The notes beneath the pieces were generated by a model that was given only the letters and a program-made list of their open reading frames with translations, searched no databases and was not told where the DNA came from. The translations under genes and the position numbers were made by a program. Below are positions 1 to 11,669 of a stretch of DNA of 64,000 nucleotides, in pieces. Source of the stretch: Coenobita brevimanus (lineage: Eukaryota; Arthropoda; Malacostraca; Decapoda; Coenobitidae); assembly GCA_032717465.1 (NCBI GenBank), contig CM064732.1, positions 21,050,942 to 21,114,941 of the forward strand. The letters run 5' to 3'. Position 1 is the stretch's first letter, and every line of letters begins with the position of its first letter.

Positions 1-724
1 TAAAACACGAGTCTAATTACATTAAGCTAAAAATAAAGAACTGTAAATTTATTGATTACAATAAAATAAATTTACGTTATATGAATCTCAAAGTGAATTC
101 AAAGGGGAATTTCACGGTCACTAGGGGACTCATGAATTCAAATAACAAAGAAAATACACTTACTCGCTCATTCAAAAGCTAATTAAACTTAAGCCTAGAA
201 AAACGAACAGAAATACTGGTCAGTGAAGGGGAGCTGAAATGAAAGTCTGGGCGCCTGTGATGAACATCAAAACGCTGCTATTCGCTATAAGCCTGCTTCG
301 CCAATTCACCATCTCGGTGGAATTCAGGAACTTGCTGTATAACAGAGGCGCTGCTCTACGCTGGGCACAAACGTTCCTATCTTCCATGCGACTCAAAGCT
401 GACTGAGTTAAAACTAGGAAAGGGGATGAGAGATGGCCGTGTTCGCCGGAAGTAGGCGTGGCCTAACTTCAACAGTCAATGGAAAGAGGCAAACGATGTA
501 GGCTCACAATAAATCACTCAGTGAAAGCACTAATGTCGTGGATAAGAATGGTCACTTGTGAAACAGTGACAAATGTTCTGAAAAGCATTCCGATCGAAGT
601 GGATAAGAGGACGGTTGAACTGAACTGAGTGATGCCCAGAGGGAATTCCACTAGAGTTCATGGTTTTCTCATCAAAGTACAGTGTCACTAATTTATATAA
701 ATACACTCGCGCGAATTCGTGACA
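1..724. repeat. Direct repeat / LTR copy 1 (5' end truncated by window)
   Basis: Matches 1509-2229 along its full length and begins about ten bases inside the repeat. A TATA-like stretch (TTATATAAATA) lies near its right end, about 25 bases before the terminal GTGACA. No ORF. Confidence 0.6.
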
Positions 725-1498
725 TTACACCCCATCAAAATCAAACTTTTCTTCAAAAAAATTTACGATATACATATAAATCCTAACTCAACTAAGGCTG
801 AGTGGATTAAAGACTGAGTACTGACTGCTATTTTGCTGAGAAATACTAATAATCAAAAGTAAAGAATATAGGCACAGGCTGGTAATGACCAGTTTTGTCT
901 AGTTAAACTGGTAAAGAAAATATGAAAAAAAAATGCAACTGATTGGGAAAACTAATAGGTAAAATTAATAAAATGAATCAATAACCACCAGTAAGATAGT
1001 GCCTATAGACTTTAATGATAACAAATTCCTAAGTGTGAGTATTATCTCGTTAATAACTTTAGAGCTAGGAGTTAATATCCTGGAATGAGGTCGGCAGATG
1101 TCACGGGGGGACGTGAATTGATCAATTAGAAATGTTGGATGTTACTTGTGAATAGAGACAAGGAATCGACTTGTGAAAATCAAATAGTAAGTTTTACTTT
1201 ATGCCAGCTTACTTCGCCGATTCTTTAAGGACAAGAATTTATAAACTTTCACAACAGTACACAGCAGAGACTAATTACTCATGCATGCTGTTTGTTAGTA
1301 CTGTTAACCTCTTGAGAAAGTGACTCCACCCCCGACAATCAATACCAAATGCTAAGAGTAATAGACAGGTTCCTGCCGGTGCTTAACTCCTGGCTGGTAC
1401 AACGGATTTAAGTTTGATAACAAAGAATTGGCCTAAGTACCATATGAATATTGTAAAGAGTTTGTGCAAACTAGGACCGGCAACTAAAATAAGCTTAA

Positions 1499-2229
1499 TG
1501 TGGAGAAATAAACATGAGTCTAATTACATTAAGCTCAAAGAAAAAGAATTGTAAATTTACTGATTACAATAAAATAAATTTACGTTATATGAACCTTAAA
1601 ATGAATTCAAAGGGAAATTTCACTGTCACTAAGGGACTCATGAATTCAAATAACAAAGAGAATACACTCACTCGCTCATTCAAAAGCTAATTAAACTTAA
1701 GCCTAGAAAAACGAACAGAAGTACTGGTCAGTGAAGGGGAGCTGAAATGAAAGTCTGGGCACGTGTGATGAACATCAAAACGTTGCTATTCGCTATAAGC
1801 CCATTTCGCCAATTCACCGTCTCGGTGGAGATTCAGGAACTTGCTGTACAATGGAGGCGCTGCTCTATCCTGGGCACAAACGGTTCTATCCTCCAGGCGA
1901 CTCAAAGCTGACTGAGTTCAAACTAGGAAAGGGGGCGAGAGATGGCCGTGTTCACCGGAAGTAGGCATGGCCTAACTTCAACGGTCTACGGAAAGAGGGC
2001 GAACGATATAGGCTCACAATAAATCACTCAGTGAAAGCACTGATGTCATGGATAAGAATGGTCACTTGTGAAACAGTGACAAATGTTCTGAAAACCATCC
2101 CGATCGACGTGAATACGAGGACGGTTGAACTGAGTGATGCCCAGTGGGAATTCCACTAGAGTTTGTGTTTTTCTCATCAAAGTACAATGTCGCGAATTTA
2201 TATAAATACACTCGCGCGAATTCGTGACA
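1499..2229. repeat. Direct repeat / LTR copy 2
   Basis: Complete 731-base copy with TG start and CA end, offset about 1507 bases from copy 1. The same TATA-like stretch occurs near its right end. Confidence 0.6.
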
Positions 2230-4338
2230 CACAAAGCCTAATAAAATTTGTGTGGCAGCTCATGATACACATAAAACTTGTACATATTTATTACTAGTTG
2301 TTTCTTCTTTTCCCTGATACCATAAACAGTGTTCTGTACCTCTTTGTAATTGTACAGATGTTAATTACTGTAAAGCCATAACAAGTTCTTATTTTCTCTG
2401 ATATTCGTTTCGATCCCATGAATATGTGTGGCTTAGTTTTACCTGACTGTCACTTGGAAAGTGGAATATTTAGTAGACTTCTTGATGAGAAATGCAACCA
2501 AGAGAACCGCTGTGCAAATGAAATGGGTCTAGTAAAGTTCTACTCAGCTTTGTATCGAGATTTTTAAGTCTTGGAAGTCCATGAAGCTACATAATTTAAA
2601 AACTTTCTTCTTCGTTTTCCAAAACCTCTTAAGAAATTGGCCAATGCTCACTGGTTTTAACAGACATTCGGTTAGGTTTATAGTGCAGTACCAATGGTTT
2701 CAGTCAGACTTTTCGGGACTAGGCTACTCAGAGATTCCGCCCCAACTTTCTGCAATTCTTACTCGTCTGCTCTAACCGTGGGCAGTTGGGCACTAACGTG
2801 CACGAACGGTGGCTTAGAGCCTAACGCCCGTAGTCTTGAAACTGAGGGCAGAGGTTACCCTTTCCGCATCCTGCTCGAAGTGTAAGCTGACATCTTCAGC
2901 GTAAATGGTAATCTTGAAAGCATGAGAGCGCACCGCTTCGTGTGGGTAAGCGCGGCAAGCAGTTGGTAACACTGATTAATTTTAAATTTTAAAAATAAAA
3001 AATAAAAAAGCATATGACATTTTCTACGACTGACATACAATATAAACTCATAATGATAGCAATTCTTACCTCTTTTATTATTAAAGACTGTCATATGCTC
3101 TTGAATGCTCTGTATAAGAGTAGCCTCATCGATATATATTAGTGAGTAGCCTATGCATACAGGCTTTGGAGAACAAGTACCGTAAGAAAAATTCGGTGTC
3201 AGACATAGCTTCAAAGGGGTTCATGCGGTCAGTAATAACCCTACGAATATGCCTTGGCTGGCCATACCAATTTTGACTACATTTCTGCCCCAAATGCTTG
3301 TTTATGTCATTATTCCCACCCAGAACCCCAAAATCCCACCAGTCCCTCAAGACACATGGGAGGGGGATTTAATTTGAAAACCAATCGCGAACACCGAAAA
3401 TAAAGGTCAAAATCTTTAAAATCACACCAAAAACCACCAGAAAGCTATATTGTCAAACCAAAACAAAATAGTCCGGACTTGTAAAAGTTTACCGAACGCA
3501 AACATGAGTCTTTGTAATTCAAACTGGATGTGCGCGATTCGTCTGTTTAGGTAGTGATCGGCCAAGTTTTACTGTAGGAATCTTTTCATGAGCCAATCAA
3601 ACTAATTATTAAAGTATCATGCACTATATCTGATGAATAGCTTAGTAGAAATAGTGAAAAATTAAACGGAATGGATACATTATCTCATCTTTGTTTTTGT
3701 CTCGTAAACTAAGCATCTCCTTGGAAGTGGTGAAGTCTTTCAAAACGATAAAGATACTAAACGCATTTTTTTGTACACGACGTTTTTATCATTAAATTAA
3801 AGTTCCCATCACACACACATTAGGGAACTTCAAATTCTACATAGTTTTCTTTGTACAAGGCTGCAATAATATGACGAAGGGGCATGCGAAGGGATGCTAT
3901 GAGACTCCCTGTGGATTCCAGAACTAGGCTATGGTAATCCTCTCCCATTTACCGGGGAACACTCTACCTTTCGTGCGTTAAGATTACCAAAAGATACAAA
4001 CAGGGCATGGTGAACGCCTGCCTCCAGTTTAGGACTACGGCCGTTAGACCAACGTAGAATGGCCGCGGACAGCACACGTTTGTTCCTTCATAAAGTATAT
4101 ACCGGTTCTTGTGAGGTGCTGCGAAAAAAAATGGACTTGGCATTACTGCATTATTTCTACGGGTAAAAGAAAACAAAAAGTATTTCGGTATAACGTAGAA
4201 TCAAGGTCAAACACGGCTAGCAGAAAACTATGAAAATGCCTCCCCCCCCAAAAAAAAAAAAAAAAAGATAAAGCTTTTATAGAGTAGCAAAATACCTGCA
4301 CTGTACAAATATAGCCCTATCTAATATGGCGGGGCTAG
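2230..4338. other. No gene seen
   Basis: AT-rich sequence with only short chance reading frames on both strands. It contains A- and T-runs (for example 4250-4266) but no element I recognise. Confidence 0.5.
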
Positions 4339-4683
4339 TTTTTTTTTTTTTTTTTTTTTTATGTGTCCGACTCTGGGCATAGGCTTCACAGCCTGCTATC
4401 AAGGCCCAGTAGTTCTCCTACACACCATACACCTCTACATGTCACCACTTCGGCGCTAACACCCACCGTCCATATTGAATACATGCTAGGGCTGTCTCTA
4501 CAGGACTGGTGTACTGGTATTAGCGGGGGTATTTTTACGACATGTCGGCGGGACTTCTGGTAGATCAGTAAAGCCTGATTTAATGAAATTCAAATCCTTA
4601 AACTGTTCCCTGCCCCAGCCGAGATTCGAACCTGGGTCCGTTAGGACTGCAGGCCATCTCTCTACCGATTGAGCCACCGCCTC
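4339..4683 (-). mobile_element. tRNA-derived SINE, copy 1
   Basis: Read on the minus strand it starts with a tRNA-like head: acceptor-like GAGGCGG, then a pol III A box (TGGCTCAATCGGTAG) and a B box (GGTTCGAATCT) at normal spacing. A roughly 260-base unrelated body follows, and it ends in an A tail seen as T22 at 4339-4360. A second copy with the same borders lies at 16221-16556, which fixes both ends. It codes for no protein and would be mobilised by a partner LINE. No clear target duplication is visible. Confidence 0.85.
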
Positions 4684-4917
4684 CCCCTCTTTGTGAGGAA
4701 AGCCACATGATTAGCATGCTAGTCTTTATTTATTTCTGTGCCGGAACAACATTCCACTGTGTTAGGAGCTAAATATACTAAAACATTCCTCGCTTGACTT
4801 TACTTGATTCATCTCACATTTCACCAGTTTCCCTTACACATTGATTCACCACAAGACACACTCACAAATTCTAATATGAAGATATATTGGGAACTAGACA
4901 TCACTCTCAGAGTACAC

Positions 4918-5265
4918 ACCTCCGCCAATGCCAATGCCATTATAAAAGGATCCAGATCCGTGGAGATATTGTATGGAATACTTAGGATCCGGATCCACCC
5001 TCAAATACAATCAATTGTTCCTTGACCTATGGCCCACCCTTCAGAAATATTCATTGAAATTCATTGAGAACTTTTGGAGGAATGGTGTGGGATACTCCGG
5101 ATCCGGATCCACCCCCAAATTTAATGAGTTCTGTCTTGGCCCATGACCCACCATTCCACAAATTTTAATTGAAAATCATTGTGAACATTTGGAGATATCG
5201 TGTTGACAAACTAACAGACAAACATAGGTGAATACATAACCTCCTCCAACTTCGTTGGAGGGGGT
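4918..5265. mobile_element. MITE-like element with CCTCCGCCAA-type ends
   Basis: The left end ACCTCCGCCAA (4918-4928) is mirrored by TTGGAGGGGGT (5255-5265). Just inside the right end, ACCTCCTCCAA (5239-5249) forms a hairpin with that terminus. The interior has two degenerate direct units of about 114 bases, each with GGATCCGGATCCACCC (starts 4985 and 5099). The overall plan, with inverted GC-rich ends ending in GTAAC and no coding capacity, fits a small non-autonomous element. The family assignment is by general resemblance only. Confidence 0.5.
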
Positions 5266-6374
5266 AACAAATCATAAAATGTCCTAAAGGGAAGTAGGAC
5301 AGCAAATAAATGTGGGTTTAGTTAATGGCCGGGTGCACAACAATCCCACAAACAAGTTTCCATTATTTTCCTGTCAGCTTAAAATGAGCCTATATATCAT
5401 TAGGCAGTGCCAATAGGAATAAGTTTACTAACCTGTACTTCAGAGGAGGAAGAGCGGAAAATAATATCCGCAAAGAAAGTCTGCTATTACCAGATTACAT
5501 ACCTATGTCATGTTTTGTGCAGTCGCATTGTGGTCATACAATTTTATACAATGCCGTACAGTTTCAAACTGCCACATACAGTTCCATATGATATCATAAA
5601 AAAAGAAACACTTCTCAGAGGTGGTTAGAAATCCGGCAGTGGCCTTGTACAATTTATATGCAGTTTCAAACAAAGCCAGGAGTGACTCCTTTTTTTTTTT
5701 CTTTCTTTTTTGTCGAGCAATCCATGCATCGTACCGTAAGTCTGGGACTGCCACCATGGACATGATTAATATTCATTAAATATGAGTTTTACAATACTGT
5801 GTCTCACGCATAGGATGTGCAATTGATATTACTCCAGAGAATGCAACCTCGGAATATTCATAAATCAATTCACTGAACTACATATAAATATTGATACATG
5901 TTACCACGTGACAATACTTTCGAACTTGCATCAAAAGACAAATTTTAAGAACAGATTAGCCATTTAACTTGCTTTTAAGCATTTGGAGCATTATGTGCCT
6001 TACTTTTTTCTCTCCTTTTTTAAGTGGAATAATTTGGACATTATCCACAATCAGCTTATCTTTCGTTCGTTCGTTCGTTCGTTTAAAGATTTCCTGCACC
6101 TATAGTGCAGGCCGGGGAATACATTAGCCCGGTCAGTGGGGTGTGGGCTGACTTAAAAAATAGTAAGGGGGAAGACAGGGGCCTGGGGATTGCCCAGCAC
6201 ACACGCCCTGTCTAAGCATGCAATTTAAGGAGTGCAGCGGAGAACCTGAGACAAGCTGGCATTGAGTGTGTCATTGTCGGCACTGAGTGGCGGCTGGGAG
6301 CAGTCGAAGTAAAATCGTATTGCTGAGGTTTATTAATATTCCTTAATACACTGGGATACTATCAGTGATTAATA
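5266..6374. other. No gene seen; short TTCG repeat
   Basis: Mostly unassigned AT-rich DNA. A T-rich run lies at 5691-5710 and about five TTCG units at 6062-6083. The GC-richer stretch after it (6084-6320) contains a short hairpin (CCTGCAC...GTGCAGG) and might be a SINE-like tail, but I see no pol III boxes. Confidence 0.4.
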
Positions 6375-8356
6375 GTGAGATCCATGGAACTACTGTCTGT
6401 CTCACTCCTGTTCATTCTTGCAACATTCATGGCCTTTCCTCTATTTTTTTCTGTTGAGCACCATCTCTCTCTTCCTCTAAACCTCACCTCAGGCTTACTG
6501 CGACTCATCTGTATGAGGCGACTGATAACAGACCATCTCTGTTTCCTCTTACTTTCTCTATACCCACTTTAAAGCCAAAAAGTGGCTGGGCTGTTGTGCA
6601 TGTGTATGCAGCAACATATCTTGCCCTCGTGTTTCTGAACTTGAATCATCTGAAATCTTTACTCCCTGACTTTGACTATCCTGTCATTCTTTGACTAAAT
6701 ATATCTGCGTTGTGTACTTATCCCCTTATTCAACTGAATATGAAAAATTCTTGGCCTATCTTACTTCTAAGGTGGAATACATCCTATCGGTTTCTCCATT
6801 CTCTGATATCCCCATTGTAGATTATTTCACTGTTTACCACCACCTTTAGCTCTTCTCTCCTTTCTCTGATCCTATTGGAAAGCAAACCCATATCTCTTCT
6901 ATCCGTGATGATCTAGAGCAGCTTGTACAGCACTCTACCAGTATCCTTGGCCTCTTTCTTACAACTATTCCATCTGCTTGCATTATTAATCTTGTCTCTC
7001 CGTTGTGTTCCTCTGATCACAACTTTATCACCTTAACCTTTCCTATTACTCCAGCTAGGCCTGTGGACACTCCCAAGAAGCGGTGACTGTGGCACTTTCG
7101 AACTGCGAATGAGAGACCCTCAGGCAGTACTTCCTTGATTTTCCTTGGAGCGATTATTGCTTCCATGGTCAAGAGCAATCTGAGTGTGCCTCGCGCATTA
7201 TGAAGGTTATTCACCTAGGCATGGAAGCATACATTCCTTACCTTTCTCTTATCCTGTGATTAATAATAAATAAAAATAAAAAACTTGGTTTAACTCATCT
7301 TTGTTCTAATACTGTCCACAACAAGAAGAAGGCCTACAAAAAGTAGTGGAACCAACCCACCCTGAATATCATCTCTTTTATGTCTGTCACTTTGCCAAAA
7401 CCTTTCTAAGAAGTTTACTTCATCATCCTTCCCTCCTCATTTCCACTCTGATGGCTCAGTAGCTGTTGGTTATACTCCTTGCTCAGACTTTCTCCTCCAG
7501 TTCCACCTTAGACGATTCAGGTACATTCCTCACTTCCTCCCTCACACCTCATGACTAACATTAAATTTCTTCAACTGATGTACTTTCTGTCCTCACGGGC
7601 CTCAGTACTAACAGGGCATATAAGCTGGATGGATTTCCTCCTGTTGTCCTCAAGAACTGTCTTTACACCCTGCCTAGATAAATTTATTTTTGCCTTTATC
7701 TGTTAACATGTGCGTTTCCTTTATGCTGGAAGTTTGCTCTAATTCAGGCTGTTCCAAAGAAGGATGACTATTCACTGTTCTGACTATCGCCCAGTTGCTT
7801 TAAGATCCTGTATTTCTAAATTTTGCAATCATTAACATAAAGTAAAAGAAATAAGTACCTTTCCTATCAAAACCTTTCCAATCGTCAGTATGGGCTCTGC
7901 AACATTGCTTCACTGGCAATCTTCTCATATTCCATTCAGGCTACTTTTCGTCCTTCTCTCAGGACTTTGGAGAATGCACTGTCTTTGCACTTGACGTCTC
8001 AAAGGCTTTCAGCCAAACCTGGCATAATTCTTAAACTTCCAAATTGCCTTCTTACGGTGTGTATTATTCTATTTGTGATTTCATCTCTAGCTTGCATTCC
8101 GGTCGTTCTATAGCTCAATTTGGATCTGGCCACCGTTCATCTTCTAGGGATATCAATAGTGGTGTTCTTCCGGACTCTGTCCTATCACCAACTCTCTTCT
8201 TTCTATTCATCAATGGCCTTCTAAGCTGTAGATCTAACCTTATCCACTCATATGCTGATGACTCCACCCTTCATCATTCCATTCGTTTCTCACAACGCCC
8301 ATCTCAGTAGTTTCTTCAACAAACAAGGGATGAGGATATGGCACACCTAATATCTG
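6375..8356 (+). pseudogene. Jockey-like LINE, endonuclease and RT relic
   Basis: The non-LTR retrotransposon ORF2 is broken by many stops and shifts. The clearest part is 8044-8310, which reads NSGVLPDSVLSPTLFFLFIN followed by IHSYADDSTLHHS. These are RT palm motifs around the catalytic YADD box. Upstream pieces read as the endonuclease and linker in changing frames (6375-7240). The reading stops being LINE-like at about 8356, shortly after QQTRDEDMAHLISE, where an unrelated coding relic begins. The 3' part of the same family is at 40020-40934, 44338-44605 and 49227-49462. The clade assignment comes from the motif pattern and is not proven. Confidence 0.75.
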
Positions 8357-8357
8357 A

Positions 8358-10137
8358 GTGAAAGATGATGATTGGAGGTGTCAACTTAAAGAAAACCAAG
8401 CAACTAAGGAAGTCATTAAACGAAAAACAGAATCTCAAGAAAGAATTGCTAAATCCAAGAGAAAACTCGCATATGACCACAATTCTCCCGCTACTTCTGA
8501 CAATGACTCCGATGAATGTCATGATTCTCCTCTTCAACATTCCCCTGATGAGAAGACTCACAAATTTGCATTGAAGCCACCAAACCTTCAGCTACTAGCT
8601 CAAAATTCATTTTCCCACTCTAGCTAGAGAAGCTGGTAGACACCATATCTCAGATAGGAGTGCAGCTGCTCTGGCATCAGCACGTCTTGAAGATATTGGG
8701 ATGATTTCTGAGGGAGATAAATCTCTCATAATTGACAAAAACAAGATAAGGCGAGAACGAGAGAACATCAGGAAAACACTTGACACCAACTGTACAGATT
8801 CTCTGGTGGGACTATACTTTGATGGAAGAAAAGATAAGACAAGAGTAAATGTAAAAAAAGATGGGACATATTATGCCGAGACCATCACTGAAGAATATGT
8901 ATCTCTCCTTGCTGAATCAGGATCAAAATACTTGTCACACGTAACTGTCCCAAATGGAAGATCTCAGGCAATTTTGAATAGTATTTTAAAATGCTTACAA
9001 GCAAAAGGCATCCAAATGGATTCCCTGGCAGCAGTTGGATGTGATGGCACTAATGTGAATACTGGTGTTCATGGGGGAATAATTCGGTTACTTGAACTCC
9101 ATTTAGAACGCCCCCTTCAGTGGCTGGTATGTCTCTTACATATTAACGAGTTGCCACTGCGTCATTTTACGGCACACATTGATGGTGTTACAAAGGACCA
9201 AGTGTTTTTTCTGGTGCAGTTGGGAAAGCTCTGCATAACTGTGAACACAAGCCAGTTTTGCAGTTTGAACCAATTGCTGCAGAAGATTCCTTGCCAGACA
9301 TAAACAAAGTGAAGGATCTCAGCAAGGATCAGAGGTATCTTTATGAAATATGCCAAGCAGTATCATCAGGTATTTGTCCCAAACATCTGGAAAACCGTAA
9401 TCCGGGTCCAGTATCTCATTCTCAATGGGTGACAACAGGCAACAGAATTCTTCGGTTGTACATGAGTGTTCAAAATCCCTCCCATGATTACGTATTTTGG
9501 CAACCTATTTGAGAAGAGCTTATACACCAGTATGGTTTCACATCAAAACAGGATCCAGGTGTAATAATGGACCTAGACACTTCTTCAGACTAGTGAAATT
9601 TTCTCGTTTTCTAGAAGGCAAAGCAAGGTAGATAGTTTACGATGTACTAAGCCACAATGCATATTATGCCCATCCAGAAAATATGCTGATTGCTATGTTG
9701 ACTGATGGGAGAACAGCTGTGAGAGAGCTTGCACTGAGAAGAATTCTAGCAGCACTCACTCAACAAAAGAACTGTGAACAGCACAATATTAGACAGTTCA
9801 AAGTTCCAACCATCAACTTCAACGCACAGGATTGCACTGACCTCATACAGTAGATTGGACTGAATGTGAAAGGATGGAGCCTCCACTAACAAGAGCAATG
9901 CATGATGATGACCTTCAACTCTACCTCAGATATGGAACAGAGTCTGCTGATTTCGAAATGAAATTGCCATGCCACACTCAAGCTGTCGAGAGGTGTGTCA
10001 GATCAGTGACCGAAGCTTCTGCATCTGTCTGCGGTGAGGAAAGCAGGGATGGCAAAACCAAAGCAACAATACAGTCTCAGAGTATTATGGGTATTCTCGA
10101 CTCCAAGAAAAATTATAAAGTAAGTATGAAGGAGTAG
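8358..10137 (+). pseudogene. Broken RNase-H-fold (hAT-like) transposon-type gene
   Basis: About 590 codons can be followed across at least three frames: 8358-8610, 8640-9205, 9206-9512, then a stop-ridden part and 9874-10137. The N-terminal part is charged and lysine-rich. The middle has GLYFDGRKDKTR, then AVGCDGTNVNTGVHGGIIRL followed by a C-x2-LH-x-NELPLRH motif. This resembles the D...CxxH section of hAT-like transposase folds. The C-terminal part reads HTQAVERCVRSVTEASASV. No terminal repeats or zinc-finger BED domain are seen, so it may be a decayed relative of a dispersed or domesticated gene and not a mobile element itself. It directly abuts the truncated LINE on its left. Confidence 0.55.
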
Positions 10138-10176
10138 TTGAAATTTAGACTGCCACAGTGACAATAAATATACAAA

Positions 10177-10315
10177 AGTGCCCAAGGCAGGGTGGTTGGT
10201 AGGGCATGGGTGGAATTCGGCATGCAATCACCTCCTCGTGGTGAGCTCTGGGTGATAGGTCCTTAGGTCCTATCAGCTGAGAGTTGCATCCATGGAAAAA
10301 GGAAAAAAAAAAAAG
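10177..10315 (+). repeat. Possible SINE tail with A-run
   Basis: A short GC-richer block ends in an A-rich run at about 10294-10315. It contains a local hairpin (GATAGGTCC...GGTCCTATC at about 10252-10272). It resembles the 3' part of a short retroelement, but no pol III boxes are identified. Confidence 0.3.
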
Positions 10316-10363
10316 GTAAATTAAGTATAACTACTTATCATTACGCAGTTAACAAGAAAGAAA

Positions 10364-10700
10364 ACGTACGGGGCTAGAACTCATATTATTGGCAAAAAAC
10401 ATATAAAACTGGGGCAGTGGAAGGTATGTTAGTAGGAAGCTCATAGTTTAAAATTTTCATTACTAATATAAAAGGCATCTTTTGCCACCCTAGCCTTTCA
10501 AAAATTCGGAAATGAAAATCCATCACGTACGGGGCTGGAGCTCATATTATTGGCAAAAAACATATAAATTTGACCCACTTGGGGTAGTGGCAGATATGTT
10601 ACTAGGAAGCTCATATTTTACAATTTTCATTACTAATATAAAAGGCATCTTTCGCAACCCCAGCCCTTTAAAAAATCCGGAAATGAAATTCATCACCTAT
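10364..10700. repeat. 161 bp tandem dimer next to (TA)n
   Basis: The unit starting ACGTACGGGGCT occurs at 10364 and again at 10525. The copies share long stretches such as TTGGCAAAAAACATATAAA and TTTTCATTACTAATATAAAA. The second copy runs into the (TA)n tract at 10716. Confidence 0.8.
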
Positions 10701-10711
10701 AGAAGCGACCC

Positions 10712-11522
<811 letters not shown>

Positions 11523-11665
11523 TTGATTGGTGATATGAATGGTAAAGTTGGGAATGTGAAGGTGGATAGAATAGTTGGTGAGTGGGGTGTGCCTGCTGAG
11601 ATAGATGAGAATGGGAGTGCGTTAGTGGACATTTGTGCTGGGAGGGGGTTGGTGATAGCCAATAC
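11523..11665 (+). pseudogene. Inverted LINE endonuclease fragment
   Basis: The plus-strand frame reads MIGDMNGKVGNV...GEWGVP...ENGS...GLVIANTSL. This is the same endonuclease segment that LINE-A encodes on the minus strand at 13309-13440 (MMGDLNARVGNL...NENGE). The two are related but clearly different in sequence, so this is not a local duplicate. It joins LINE-A's RT at about 11665-11675 in the opposite orientation. Confidence 0.75.
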
Positions 11666-11669
11666 CAGT

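Larger units (their letters stand above)
1..2229. mobile_element. Short non-autonomous LTR-like element (left edge cut off)
   Basis: Two long direct repeats (1-724 and 1499-2229) flank a 774-base interior with no coding frame worth calling. Repeat ends look like LTR ends: the second copy starts TGTGGAG and both copies end GTGACA, and the sequences diverge at once after that point (TTACACC after copy 1, CACAAAG after copy 2). Copies differ by scattered substitutions, for example five mismatches in the 60 bases at 61-120. The size (about 2.2 kb) and empty interior fit a TRIM-like derivative. Orientation is unresolved: no convincing primer-binding site is seen next to either repeat, though read on the minus strand a short purine run (GATGGGG) abuts the LTR. 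The left target duplication lies outside the window. The alternative is a tandem duplication. Confidence 0.55.

Noticed and set aside
1..2229. Simple tandem satellite with 1507 bp period
   Set aside because: Similarity stops at a TG/CA-type boundary and the sequence after copy 2 does not match the interior. An LTR-like plan fits better, though it is not excluded without the left flank.
4612..4690. Functional tRNA gene (also at 16490, 49542, 53160 and 59987)
   Set aside because: Pol III boxes are present, but the arms do not fold into sound tRNAs, and the heads continue into unrelated bodies with A or TA tails. They are SINE heads.
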